A stretch of DNA of 37,710 bases from DASXMR01 sp036495525 (GCA_036495525.1 DASXMR010000004.1:1-37710); one strand, 5' to 3'; counted from the first letter of the stretch, positions 7,027 through 15,202 are shown. Numbers and translations are program-made. The notes: generated from the letters alone by a model not told the origin.

Positions 7027-8702
7027 TGCTCGTCAGTGACGCGGTCGCCGCCGTGCTGACCGGGCTCGGCGCCGACACCGTGTTCGGCGTGGTCGGCAGC
7101 GGCAACTTCCGCGTCACCAACGCGATGGTCGCGCGCGGCGCGCGGTTCGTCGCGGCGCGGCACGAGGGAGGTGCGGCGTGCATGGCCGACGGCTGGGCCA
7201 GGCTGGCCGGCCGGCCCGGCATCGTGTCGGTGCATCAGGGTCCCGGCCTGACCAACGCGATGACGGGAATCACCGAGGCGGCCAAGAGCCGCACCCCGAT
7301 GATCGTGCTGGCCGCTGATGTCGCCGCCGCCGCGCTGCGCTCCAACTTCCGCATCGACGTGCAGTCACTGGCCGCCGCGGTGGGGGCTACGCCGGGCCGG
7401 CTGCACTCCCCCCGGTTCGCGGTCGACGACACGCTCCGGGCCTACCGGACCGCCGTCGGGGAACGGCGCACCGTCGTTCTCGCCTTGCCGCTGGACGTGC
7501 AGGCGGGCGAGTGCGAGGCGCCGCAGGCCATCGGCCAGGTCGCGGCGCCGGCCGGTCGCGAGCCAGCTCCGTCGGACGTCGCGGCGCTGGCCGCGGCGCT
7601 GCGGCGGGCCAGCAGGCCCGTCTTCATCGCCGGGCGCGGCGCGCGCAACGCCCGCGCCAGGGCCGAGCTGGAATCGCTGGCCGGCCGCTGCGGTGCGCTG
7701 CTCGCGACGTCGGCAGCCGCCAGGGGCCTGTTCCGCGGCAGCCCATGGGACCTGGACGTGAGCGGCGGGTTCGCCTCGCCGCTGGCCGCCGAGCTGATCC
7801 GGGACGCTGACCTGGTCGTCGGCTGGGGTTCCTCGCTCAACATGTGGACGCTGCGGCACGGCAGCCTGATCGGGCCGGGCGCGACGGTCGCGCAGGTGGA
7901 CAACGACCCGGATGCCATCGGCGGGCACCGGCCAGTCGACATCGGCGTGCTGGCTGACGTCCGGCTGGCCGCCGCGGCCACCGCCGCCGCGCTGGCGGCC
8001 GACGGATCAGGGTCGGCGCCAGCGGATGCTGACGCGGGCGACTGCGGGTACCGATCAGCCGCGCTGCGCGAGCGGATCGCCCGCGAGGTGCGCTGGCGCG
8101 ACGTCGCCTACGACGACGAGAGTGACGGACGCCGGATTGACCCGCGCACCCTGTCGATCGCACTGGACGACATGCTGCCCGCCGAGCGGCTCGTCGCGAT
8201 CGACTCGGGCAACTTCATGGGCTACCCGAGCATGTACCTGTCGGTGCCGGATCAGGACGGCTTCTGCTTCACCCAGGCGTACCAGTCCGTCGGGCTCGGG
8301 CTCGCCTCGGCCATCGGCGCCGCGATCGCCAGGCCGGACCGGCTGACCGTCGCCGCCCTCGGCGACGGCGGCGCGCTGATGGGCGCCAGCGAGCTGGAGA
8401 CCGTCGTGCGGCTCGGCCTGCCCATGGTCGTCGTGGTCTATGACGACGAGGCGTACGGCGCCGAGGTGCATCACTTCGGCCCTGACCGGCATCCGCTCGA
8501 CATCGTGCGCTTCCCGCCGACCGACATCGCGGAGATCGGCAAGGGCTACGGCTTCAAGTCGATCACCGTGCGCAGCCCCGGCGACCTCAGCGCCGTGCCG
8601 GAATGGCTGGCAGGCAAGCGGAAGAAACCGCTGCTCATCGACGCGAAAGTGGTCTCGGACCGAGGCTCGTGGTGGCTGGAGGAGGCGTTCCGCGGCCACT
8701 AG
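7026..8702 (+). CDS. Thiamine-diphosphate-dependent enzyme (acetolactate synthase/decarboxylase-like)
   Basis: The protein (558 residues) has the three-domain plan of the pyruvate oxidase/decarboxylase family. The N-terminal Pyr domain carries the cofactor-activating Glu47 in ARHEGGA and GPGLTNAMTGI. A central domain spans about 190-330 (RPVFIAGRGARNARA). The C-terminal PP domain has GDGG at 446-449 followed after the usual spacing by DDEAYG (473-478). Most relatives have NN or ND where this has DD; Asp is known as a metal ligand here in some family members. The frame is open upstream within the cyclase gene, but the ATG at 7026, overlapping the cyclase stop, fits the conserved N-terminus. 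Coupling to a ring-opening hydrolase suggests a 2-oxo acid decarboxylase or lyase. True acetolactate synthase seems unlikely, with no small subunit nearby. Confidence 0.87.
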   Translation: MLVSDAVAAVLTGLGADTVFGVVGSGNFRVTNAMVARGARFVAARHEGGAACMADGWARLAGRPGIVSVHQGPGLTNAMTGITEAAKSRTPMIVLAADVAAAALRSNFRIDVQSLAAAVGATPGRLHSPRFAVDDTLRAYRTAVGERRTVVLALPLDVQAGECEAPQAIGQVAAPAGREPAPSDVAALAAALRRASRPVFIAGRGARNARARAELESLAGRCGALLATSAAARGLFRGSPWDLDVSGGFASPLAAELIRDADLVVGWGSSLNMWTLRHGSLIGPGATVAQVDNDPDAIGGHRPVDIGVLADVRLAAAATAAALAADGSGSAPADADAGDCGYRSAALRERIAREVRWRDVAYDDESDGRRIDPRTLSIALDDMLPAERLVAIDSGNFMGYPSMYLSVPDQDGFCFTQAYQSVGLGLASAIGAAIARPDRLTVAALGDGGALMGASELETVVRLGLPMVVVVYDDEAYGAEVHHFGPDRHPLDIVRFPPTDIAEIGKGYGFKSITVRSPGDLSAVPEWLAGKRKKPLLIDAKVVSDRGSWWLEEAFRGH

Positions 8703-8817
8703 GTGCCCAGCCAGGCAGGCAGCAGTTCGTGAGCTGAACACGCCATCCCGTCAGCCGCCACGACGAACCGGCGGCGGCATTGGCTACGACCACCGCGACC
8801 TTCGGGACCATCGAGGG

Positions 8818-8846
8818 CCGGCCGGCCAAGGCGGCTGGCCGGCCGG
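8818..8846 (+). terminator. Hairpin terminator after the cyclase-TPP operon
   Basis: CCGGCCGGCC (8818-8827) and GGCCGGCCGG (8837-8846) form a perfect 10-bp stem with a 9-base loop. A short pyrimidine stretch TGCCTCTT follows. It lies 115 bases after the TPP stop and faces the ammonium-transporter remnant, so it may act in both directions. Confidence 0.55.
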
Positions 8847-8852
8847 TGCCTC

Positions 8853-8904
8853 TTGATCAGCCGACCAGCACACTCTCGTTGATCAGCCGGCCAGCACCCT
8901 CTCG
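8853..8904. repeat. 26-bp tandem direct repeat (two copies)
   Basis: Units 8853-8878 and 8879-8904 both begin TTGATCAGCC and differ at only two positions. The second copy overlaps the stop codon (8883-8885) of the ammonium-transporter remnant. It looks like a local duplication in decaying sequence. Confidence 0.65.
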
Positions 8905-9230
8905 CCAGGGTCGCGTTTCTCGTCACTAGCGGCGGCGCCGTCGCGAGCCACCGCTGCTCCCCCGTCTTCCGTGCGGCCAGCAGCAGCTGCGCGGCCGGCC
9001 CCGCCGAGCGCCAGCTCGCGGTCCAGTTCCGGATACGCGGTCTCGCCGTGCACTACAGCGTCTCCTCCCTGCAGTTGTGCCTGGCTCATCCGCAGCGGCA
9101 TGAACAGGGCGATGCCGCGCAGGATCAGGAACGTCATCAGCGCGTCCCACCCGATGACCGTGCCGGCGGCGCCTGCCTGGATCAGCAGCTGGCCTGGGTG
9201 CCCGTAGAACAGCCCGGCGGCGCTAAAAAC
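8883..9230 (-). pseudogene. Remnant of an Amt-family ammonium transporter (C-terminal piece only)
   Basis: The minus-strand frame ending at 8883 contains about 67 residues (9227-9027) that read like the last transmembrane helix and tail of Amt proteins: SAAGLFYGHPGQLLIQ, then a hydrophobic segment VIGWDALMTFLILRGIALF, then PLRMSQAQLQGG and HGETAYPE. Intact Amt proteins have about 400 or more residues with eleven helices; here the first ten are missing. The frame continues upstream to an ATG at 9360-9362, but those residues are Arg/Pro-rich and not Amt-like. The AmtB pore His pair cannot be present. I call it a 5'-deleted pseudogene. It lies between the TPP operon and the LacI locus, so a rearrangement probably removed the rest. 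Expression of a short peptide cannot be excluded. Confidence 0.65.
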
Positions 9231-9396
9231 CCGGCTTCCTGCCGCCCCTGGATAGACGGAGGCAGCCGTGCCGTGAGGCAGCCGGGCCGTGGGCAGCCGG
9301 GCTGTGCGGCCTGGCCGCCGGGCAGCCAGACCGGGGTGCCGGGTCACTGGCAGCGTCGCCATTAAGTCACGGTCCGGTAACAGTAGCCGCCCTGGC

Positions 9397-9426
9397 TTGA
9401 AGCAGCACCGATGGTGGACTTACGCT
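9397..9426 (+). promoter_or_regulatory. Candidate promoter of the lacI-ABC-GH3 operon
   Basis: TTGAAG (9397-9402) and TACGCT (9421-9426) are separated by 18 bases, a reasonable housekeeping-sigma promoter for an actinomycete. Operator O1 begins 11 bases after the -10, at about the expected start of transcription, as expected for repression by a LacI-type protein. Confidence 0.4.
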
Positions 9427-9436
9427 CCTGGCACAT

Positions 9437-9452
9437 CGGTAAGCGCTTTCCA
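9437..9452. promoter_or_regulatory. LacI-type operator O1
   Basis: CGGTAAGCGCTTTCCA matches operator O2 at 14 of 16 positions and has the same AAGCGCTT centre. LacI-family sites are palindromes with a central CG, as here. It lies right downstream of the candidate promoter and 68 bases (centre to centre) before O2. Confidence 0.7.
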
Positions 9453-9504
9453 AGCGATCAACCCCAGGATCTAGCCGGTTTGCCGAGGTCAGAGCCGCAA
9501 ACCT

Positions 9505-9520
9505 TGGTAAGCGCTTACCA
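9505..9520. promoter_or_regulatory. LacI-type operator O2 (perfect 16-bp palindrome)
   Basis: TGGTAAGCGCTTACCA is its own reverse complement. It lies 25 bases upstream of the GTG start of the LacI-family gene, just before its ribosome site. Together with O1 it suggests autoregulation and possibly looping between sites 68 bases apart. Not seen elsewhere in the window. Confidence 0.75.
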
Positions 9521-9545
9521 CTTGAGTGGTCAGTCAAGGAGCGCG

Positions 9546-10640
9546 GTGGCAGACATCAGGGAGACGACCCCTCCCCCGACGATCTATGACGTCGCCCGCG
9601 CGGCCGGCGTCTCGATCGCCTCGGTCTCCCGGGTGCTGAACGGCAACAGGAACCCGCGACCGGAAACCAGGGACCGGGTGCTGAACGCCGTCGCCGAGCT
9701 TGGCTTCGTGCCCGACGGGGCGGCCCGCGCGCTGAGCGCCCGGCTGAAGGAAGTCGTCGGAGTGGTCGTCCGCCGGCCCCAGTGGACCGAGGCCGACAGC
9801 ATCTTCGCCGACGAGGACGAGAACCTGCAGTTCCCCGACATGATCAACCGCGGCATGGAGGTCGTCGCCCAGGTGCACGGGTTCGACCTGCTGGTCCGCA
9901 GGGTCGACCTCACCGACCAGGGAAAGCGGATCTTCGCGCTCGCGCGCAAGAGCGACGGGCTGATCCTGCACGACCGGGTGCTGGAGCCAGGACAGCTGGA
10001 GCAGCTGGCCCGGCAGGTGCCCGTCGTCACGCTGGCCGCCGTGCCGACCGAGCTGACGGTCAACGTCCGCGGCGACAACGAGGCCGGCATGCGGGCGCTG
10101 ACCAGGCACCTGATCGCCGACCACGGCTACCGGACGCTCGGCTACCTGGCCGGTCACGGCGACAGCCCGGACAACCTGGCCCGGCTGCAGACCGTCGCCG
10201 AGGAGACGGCCGCTGCGGGCGCAGAGCTGCTCGACGGCCCGCTGTGGCGCGGCAGCTACTCAGCCGCCGGCGGCGCGCGTGCGATCGAGCGCATCATCGC
10301 CGACGGCAGCGGGCTGCCGCGCGCCATCATGTGCGCCAACGACCAGTCGGCCATCGGCGTGCTGCACGCACTGGCCCAGCACGGCGTGAACGTGCCCGGC
10401 CAGGTGGCCGTCACGGGCTTCGACGATATGCCGGTGTCGCGGCACCTGCGGCCGCCGCTGACCACCGTGCGGCAGGCCATCCAGGACCTGGGCGCCACCG
10501 CGTTCGAGACGCTCTACTCGATGATCAGCCAGGACGCGCCGCGCGGCCGGGACATCGTGCTGCCGACCCGGCTCGTGCGCCGGGAGAGCTGCGGCTGCCG
10601 GCCAGGCCCGGTCTTCCTCGCCGAGGGCTCGAGGGACTGA
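9546..10640 (+). CDS. LacI-family transcriptional regulator of the ABC-GH3 operon
   Basis: This 364-residue repressor-type protein has an N-terminal LacI helix-turn-helix (TIYDVARAAGVSIASVSRVLNG, residues 12-33), a hinge helix near ARALSARL, and a periplasmic-binding-protein-like sensor domain. In the sensor domain the signature segments NEAGMRALTRHLIADHGYRTLGYLAG, AIMCANDQSAIGVLHAL and VAVTGFDDMPVSRHLRPPLTTV are clear. The frame is open to 9411, but the GTG at 9546, four bases after AAGGAG, gives the proper N-terminus and leaves both operators outside the gene. It is first in the operon, seven bases before the permease gene, so repression would control itself and the transport genes. The inducer is presumably the imported oligosaccharide or its product; this is inferred from the GH3 partner. 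Confidence 0.92.
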   Translation: MADIRETTPPPTIYDVARAAGVSIASVSRVLNGNRNPRPETRDRVLNAVAELGFVPDGAARALSARLKEVVGVVVRRPQWTEADSIFADEDENLQFPDMINRGMEVVAQVHGFDLLVRRVDLTDQGKRIFALARKSDGLILHDRVLEPGQLEQLARQVPVVTLAAVPTELTVNVRGDNEAGMRALTRHLIADHGYRTLGYLAGHGDSPDNLARLQTVAEETAAAGAELLDGPLWRGSYSAAGGARAIERIIADGSGLPRAIMCANDQSAIGVLHALAQHGVNVPGQVAVTGFDDMPVSRHLRPPLTTVRQAIQDLGATAFETLYSMISQDAPRGRDIVLPTRLVRRESCGCRPGPVFLAEGSRD

Positions 10641-10647
10641 GGCCATC

Positions 10648-11628
10648 ATGCGCGCGCTGATCCGCCGGCTCGGTTTCTACCTGCTGACCGCTATTGCCGC
10701 GGTGACGGTGGACTTCCTGATCCCGCGCGTCATGCCCGGCAACCCGGTGGACGCCGTGCTCGCGCACATGCAGGGCCAGGTGATCACCAAGGCCAGCCTG
10801 CGCGCCCTCGAGGCCGAGTTCGGGTCGAACACCAGCCAGAGCGTGTGGAGCCAGTACCTGCACTTCTGGAGCAACGTGCTGCACGCCAACCTCGGCGTGT
10901 CCACCAGCAACGGGATGGCACCGGTGGCCGGCGTCATCCGCGGCGCGCTGCCCTGGACGCTCGGGCTGGTCGGCACCGCGACGGTGATCAGCTTCGTGCT
11001 CGGCACCCTGCTGGGCATCCTGGTCGCCTGGCGGCGCGGCACCTGGCTGGACAACCTCCTGCCAGCGGCCACGTTCTTCCAGGCCGCGCCCTACTTCTTC
11101 CTGGCCTTCCTGGCGATCGACCTGTTCGCCATCAAGCTCGGCTGGTTCCCGCCCGGCAGCGCCAGGAACAACCTGGACTTCCCGGCGGCGAACTGGGGCT
11201 ACGTCAGCGACGTGCTCGACCACGCGATCCTGCCCGCGCTGACGATCGTGGTCGCCTCGGCGGCGGGCTGGATCGTCAGCATGCGCAACGTCATGATCAC
11301 CACGATGGACGAGGACTACGTCCTGGTCGCGCACGCCAAGGGGCTGCCGAAGGGACGGGTCGTCTGGTACGCGGCGCGCAACGCGATCCTGCCGAGCCTG
11401 TCCGGGTTCTCGCTGGCGATCGGCTTCGTGGTCTCCGGCGCGCTGCTGACCGAGATCGTCTTCAGCTATCCCGGCCTGGGCTTCATCCTGCTCGGCGCCG
11501 TGCAGCAGGCCGACTACGCCCTGCTGCAGGGGATCTTCCTAGTCATCACCCTGGCGGTGCTGCTGGCGAATCTCGCCGCCGACGTCGTGTACGTGCTTCT
11601 CGACCCGCGGATCCGGCAGGAGGCCTGA
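10648..11628 (+). CDS. ABC importer permease, DppB/OppB type
   Basis: A 326-residue inner-membrane permease of the peptide/nickel-type importer class. It begins with the typical first helix and motif LIRRLGFYLLTAIAAVTVDFLIPRVMPGNPVDA, followed by an external loop (about 45-95) and five more helices. The cytoplasmic coupling loop is visible as AHAKGLPKGRVVWYAARNAILPSLSG, the EAA-type motif that contacts the ATPases. The ATG at 10648 lies seven bases after the regulator stop. It pairs with the next permease to form the translocation channel. Peptide-type systems also import oligosaccharides in archaea and Thermotoga; the LacI and GH3 neighbours point that way here. Confidence 0.92.
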   Translation: MRALIRRLGFYLLTAIAAVTVDFLIPRVMPGNPVDAVLAHMQGQVITKASLRALEAEFGSNTSQSVWSQYLHFWSNVLHANLGVSTSNGMAPVAGVIRGALPWTLGLVGTATVISFVLGTLLGILVAWRRGTWLDNLLPAATFFQAAPYFFLAFLAIDLFAIKLGWFPPGSARNNLDFPAANWGYVSDVLDHAILPALTIVVASAAGWIVSMRNVMITTMDEDYVLVAHAKGLPKGRVVWYAARNAILPSLSGFSLAIGFVVSGALLTEIVFSYPGLGFILLGAVQQADYALLQGIFLVITLAVLLANLAADVVYVLLDPRIRQEA

Positions 11629-11631
11629 GTA

Positions 11632-12723
11632 GTGGCGATCAGTACCAGCACTGGCCTCGGCGGGCAGAGCCCGGCCGAGCTGCCGGGCGCGGAAACGGCG
11701 CCAGCGGCTGCACCAGGCCGGCGGCCAGCGCTGCAGCTGCCGAAGTCGGCGAAGGTGCTCACCGGCATCGCCGGGCTGGCGGTCTTCCTGGTGATCGCCG
11801 TGATCGGCCCGTGGATCGCGCCCTACTCGCCCAACCGCACGTTCTCGGTCACCGCGAGCTTCCCGCTGCCGCCATCGGCCGCCCACCTGCTGGGCACCAC
11901 CCAGCAGCAGCAGGACGTGCTGTCCCAGCTGCTGGCCGGCGGCCGCAGCACCGTCCTGGTCGCGGTCGTCGCCGGGCTGGTGGCCACCGCCCTGTCGGTG
12001 CTGGTCGGGGTCAGCGCCGGCTTCCTCGGCGGGCTGGCCGACGATCTGCTGTCGATGCTGGCGAACTTCTTCCTGGTGATGCCCGCGCTGCCGCTGCTGA
12101 TCGTCATCTTCGGCTTCCTGCCGCCGTCGCAGGGCGGTGACGACCTGCTGATAGGGCTGATCATCGCGATCACCGGCTGGGCCTTCGGCGCCAGGGTGCT
12201 GCGCGCGCAGACGCTATCGCTGCGCAGCAGGGATTACGTGGAGTCGGCGCGGGCGGTCGGCGAGGGCAGCGCGCGGATCATCGGCGCCGAGATCCTGCCG
12301 AACCTCGTGCCGGTGGTGGCCTCGTCGTTCCTGTTCACGGTGCTGTACGGGGTCGGCACCTACACCGCGCTCGCGTTCCTCGGGCTGGTCAACCCCAACC
12401 ACTGGAGCTGGGGCGGGATGCTCTTCTACGCCCAGGTGGCAGGCGCCGAGCAGAGCGGCTACTGGTGGCTGTTCCTGCCGCCCGGCCTGGCCGTGGCGCT
12501 GCTCGGCACCTGCCTGGCGCTGCTCAACTTCGGCATCGACGAGTTCATCAACCCGCGGCTGCGCGCCGCCGGGCTGTCCAGGCGGCGGGCCCGCCGGGCC
12601 GGGCTGACCGGCCTGCCGCGCCGGTTCACCCTCGGGGTGACGCCGGTCGCGCACTGGGCCGCCGAAGGGGGCGACAGCCCGGCGGGCGCGCCGGGCGGCC
12701 ATTCGGCCGGGAGCACGCGATGA
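11632..12723 (+). CDS. ABC importer permease, DppC/OppC type
   Basis: The second permease (363 residues) has a disordered Ala/Pro-rich cytoplasmic start (to about residue 35), then the usual OppC N-terminal helix (VLTGIAGLAVFLVIAVIGPWIAPYSPN), the loop HLLGTTQQQQDVLSQLLAGGRSTVLVA and four to five further helices. The EAA-like coupling loop is VESARAVGEGSARIIGAEILPNLVPVV. The last roughly 55 residues are a basic then low-complexity tail beyond the normal end. The start is a GTG at 11632, three bases after the preceding stop, with AGGAGG eight bases upstream. Its TGA overlaps the ATG of the first ATPase (ATGA), implying coupled translation. Confidence 0.92.
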   Translation: MAISTSTGLGGQSPAELPGAETAPAAAPGRRPALQLPKSAKVLTGIAGLAVFLVIAVIGPWIAPYSPNRTFSVTASFPLPPSAAHLLGTTQQQQDVLSQLLAGGRSTVLVAVVAGLVATALSVLVGVSAGFLGGLADDLLSMLANFFLVMPALPLLIVIFGFLPPSQGGDDLLIGLIIAITGWAFGARVLRAQTLSLRSRDYVESARAVGEGSARIIGAEILPNLVPVVASSFLFTVLYGVGTYTALAFLGLVNPNHWSWGGMLFYAQVAGAEQSGYWWLFLPPGLAVALLGTCLALLNFGIDEFINPRLRAAGLSRRRARRAGLTGLPRRFTLGVTPVAHWAAEGGDSPAGAPGGHSAGSTR

Positions 12724-13898
12724 CCGCCATGCCGGTGCGGGATCCTGGCCAGCCGCTGCTTGAGGTACGCGGTTTGTGCGTGGACTACGGCGCGGGGCCA
12801 GGCGCGGTGCACGCCGTGCGGGACGCTGACCTGACCCTGCACAGCGGCGAGGTGCTCGGCCTGGCCGGCGAGAGCGGCAGCGGCAAGTCGACGCTGGCCT
12901 ACGCGGTGACCAGGCTGCTGCGCGCCCCCGGCATCATCACCGGCGGCACCGCGCGGTTCTGGCCCGAGCCGGATCGCCCGGCCGACCTGCTGGAGCTGTC
13001 GGAGCAGCAGCTGCGGGTGCTGCGCTGGTCGGCCGTCTCGGTGGTGATGCAGAGCGCGATGAACTCGCTGAACCCCGTCATGTCGATCGGCGCGCAGCTC
13101 ACTGACGTACTACGGGCGCACGTGCCCGGCATGAGCAAGGCGCTGCGGCGGGCCAGGGCCGCCGAGCTGCTCGCGCTGGTCAGCATCCCGGCAGGCAGGC
13201 TGACCAGCTACCCGCACGAGCTGTCCGGCGGCATGCGGCAGCGGGTGATGATCGCGATGGCGCTGGCCCTTGAGCCGCACGTGGTGATCATGGACGAGCC
13301 GACCACCGCGCTCGACGTGGTGACCCAGCGGGAAATCCTCGAGGAGCTGATGGAGCTGCGTGAGCGGCTCGGCTTCGCGGTGCTGTTCATCACCCACGAC
13401 CTGTCCCTGCTGATCGAGATCGCGGACTCGATCGCGGTGATGTATGCGGGCCGGCTGGTCGAGCAGGCGAGCGCCAGGGCGCTGTTCCACGCGCCGCGGC
13501 ACCCGTACACACTCGGGCTGCTCAGCTCGTTCCCGGCGCTGCACGGGGAGCACAGGACGCTGGCCGGCATTCCCGGCTCACCACCGAGCCCGCGCCACCT
13601 CCCGTCCGGCTGCGTATTCCACCCCCGCTGCGGATTCGCCATCGAGCGCTGCCGCACGGAGGCTCCGCAGCTGCTGCCGCCGCCCGGCGAGGCCGGCCGG
13701 CTGGCCGCTTGCTGGCGGCAGGACGGAGCTGACCCGGTGCCGGCCGAGCTGGCCAGGCCGGTCCCCGGCCAGGGCGGGATCAACGGCGCGGACACGCGGG
13801 CCAGCCAGCCGGGCACTGCGGACGGCCATGGCCCGCCAGCCGGCGTCGGCGGCAGCGAGGCACTCCAGCCGGCCGTCAGCGAGGGGGGCCGGGCATGA
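12720..13898 (+). CDS. ABC importer ATPase, DppD/OppD type
   Basis: A 392-residue ATP-hydrolysing subunit. Walker A is GESGSGKST (50-58), the signature is LSGGMRQR, Walker B with catalytic Glu is VVIMDEPTTALD, and the switch histidine is in FITHDLSLL. After the nucleotide-binding domain comes the oligopeptide-transporter extension with HPRCGFAIERCRTEAPQL; its cysteines match those of the oligo_HPY domain, which can hold an iron-sulfur cluster in some members. The last 60-70 residues are a Gly/Ala/Pro-rich tail. The frame is open upstream inside the permease gene, but the ATG at 12720 overlapping the permease stop is the natural start. The stop overlaps the next ATPase by ATGA. Confidence 0.93.
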   Translation: MTAMPVRDPGQPLLEVRGLCVDYGAGPGAVHAVRDADLTLHSGEVLGLAGESGSGKSTLAYAVTRLLRAPGIITGGTARFWPEPDRPADLLELSEQQLRVLRWSAVSVVMQSAMNSLNPVMSIGAQLTDVLRAHVPGMSKALRRARAAELLALVSIPAGRLTSYPHELSGGMRQRVMIAMALALEPHVVIMDEPTTALDVVTQREILEELMELRERLGFAVLFITHDLSLLIEIADSIAVMYAGRLVEQASARALFHAPRHPYTLGLLSSFPALHGEHRTLAGIPGSPPSPRHLPSGCVFHPRCGFAIERCRTEAPQLLPPPGEAGRLAACWRQDGADPVPAELARPVPGQGGINGADTRASQPGTADGHGPPAGVGGSEALQPAVSEGGRA

Positions 13899-14992
13899 CC
13901 GTGGCCGAGATGACCAGCAGCGCGACAGCGCCGGGCCAGCCGGTGCTTGAGGCACGGCACCTGACCAAGCACTTCGCCGTCCGCGGCCGGGCTGGCAGCG
14001 GACGGCGCCGGGCCGGCCGGACAGCCGCGGTGCACGCCGTCGAGGACGTGTCGCTGACCCTGGCCGCTGGCCAGGTTACTGCCGTGGTCGGCGAGAGCGG
14101 GTCAGGCAAGTCGACGCTTGCCCGGCTGCTGGCCGCGCTGGCCCGGCCCACCTCCGGGCAGGTGCTGCTTGACGGGCGGCCGGTGGCGTCCGGCCGGGCC
14201 GGCCGGCGTGCGTATGCCGGGCAGGTCCAGCTCGTGCTGCAGGACCCGTTCTCCTCCCTCAACCCGGTGCACGACGTGCGCTATCACCTCGAGCGCCCGC
14301 TGCGGGTGCACGGCCTGGCCGGCCCCGGCCTGGACGAGAAGATCGAGGCCCTGCTGGAGCGGGTGGCGCTGAGCCCGGCCGGCGATTTCCTGCACGCCTA
14401 CCCGCACGAGCTGTCCGGCGGGCAGCGGCAGCGGGTGGCGATCGCCAGGGCGCTCGCAGTGCAGCCGCGGGTGCTGCTGGCCGACGAGCCAGTGTCGATG
14501 CTGGACGTGTCCATCCGGCTCGGCGTGCTGAACCTGCTGGCTGGCCTGCGCGAGCGGGAGGGCCTCGGCATCCTGTACATCACCCACGACATCGCGTCGG
14601 CCAGGTACCTGGCCGACACCATCTCGGTGATGTACGCGGGCCAGGTGGTCGAGTCGGGCCCGGCCGCCCTGGTCACCGACGAGCCATCGCACCCGTATAC
14701 CCGGCTGCTGCTGAGCGCGGCGCCCGACCCGCACCGGGTCACCGCGCCCTCGCTGCGAGGTCGCGGCGCCCCGCCCGACCTGGTGTCGCCGCCGGCCGGC
14801 TGCCGGTTCCACCCGCGCTGCCCGCACGCGATGCCGGTCTGCGAGCAGCAGGCACCCCCCGCCTTCCCTGCCGCGCCGGGCCAGCTCAGCGCGTGCTGGC
14901 TGCTCAGCGGCCAGGACGGCCATCAGCAGGCCGGCCAGCAAGGCCGGCCAGTTCAGTCCGGATCCGCCCCGGAGCAGGGAGAGGAGAGGTGA
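13895..14992 (+). CDS. ABC importer ATPase, DppF/OppF type
   Basis: The partner ATPase, 365 residues. Walker A is GESGSGKST (66-74); the Q-loop region is VQLVLQDPFSSLNPVHDV, typical of the F-type subunit; the signature is LSGGQRQR, Walker B is VLLADEPVSMLD, and the switch histidine is in YITHDIASA. The C-terminal HPRCPHAMPVCEQQAP again carries the oligopeptide-transporter cysteines. A basic insert (residues 30-43, RGRAGSGRRRAGRT) precedes the first core strand. Start ATG overlaps the stop of the DppD-type gene. After the stop there are 210 bases before the binding-protein gene, longer than any other gap in the operon. Confidence 0.93.
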   Translation: MTVAEMTSSATAPGQPVLEARHLTKHFAVRGRAGSGRRRAGRTAAVHAVEDVSLTLAAGQVTAVVGESGSGKSTLARLLAALARPTSGQVLLDGRPVASGRAGRRAYAGQVQLVLQDPFSSLNPVHDVRYHLERPLRVHGLAGPGLDEKIEALLERVALSPAGDFLHAYPHELSGGQRQRVAIARALAVQPRVLLADEPVSMLDVSIRLGVLNLLAGLREREGLGILYITHDIASARYLADTISVMYAGQVVESGPAALVTDEPSHPYTRLLLSAAPDPHRVTAPSLRGRGAPPDLVSPPAGCRFHPRCPHAMPVCEQQAPPAFPAAPGQLSACWLLSGQDGHQQAGQQGRPVQSGSAPEQGEER

Positions 14993-15162
14993 TGAGCCGG
15001 CCTCCGAGCTAGCGCGCTGCCGCGCGGGCCGGCCAGGACTGCCGCCGGCCAGAAACCCCAAAGCCACAGAGGCAGAACGCGGTTGCACACCGGACCCTGG
15101 GCAAGCCCGGCCGGTCCGCACCGTCCCAGTGACAAAAGACCCCGACACGGTCGACATCAGCA

Positions 15163-15181
15163 GGCCGGCGGCGAGCCGGCC
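15163..15181 (+). promoter_or_regulatory. Hairpin in the leader of the binding-protein gene
   Basis: GGCCGGC (15163-15169) and GCCGGCC (15175-15181) form a 7-bp stem with a 5-base loop, ten bases before the GGAG ribosome site of the binding-protein gene. It sits in a 210-base gap with no gene. It could shield the 5' end of a processed transcript, so that the binding protein is made in excess over the ABC proteins. Similar GC-rich repeats are common in this genome, so chance is possible. Confidence 0.35.
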
Positions 15182-15202
15182 GGGCACTACGGAGTTTAGG
15201 CA

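Noticed and set aside
9241..9362. Further N-terminal part of the ammonium transporter in the same frame
   Set aside because: Residues are Arg/Pro/Ala repeats without hydrophobic helices, so it is not Amt sequence.
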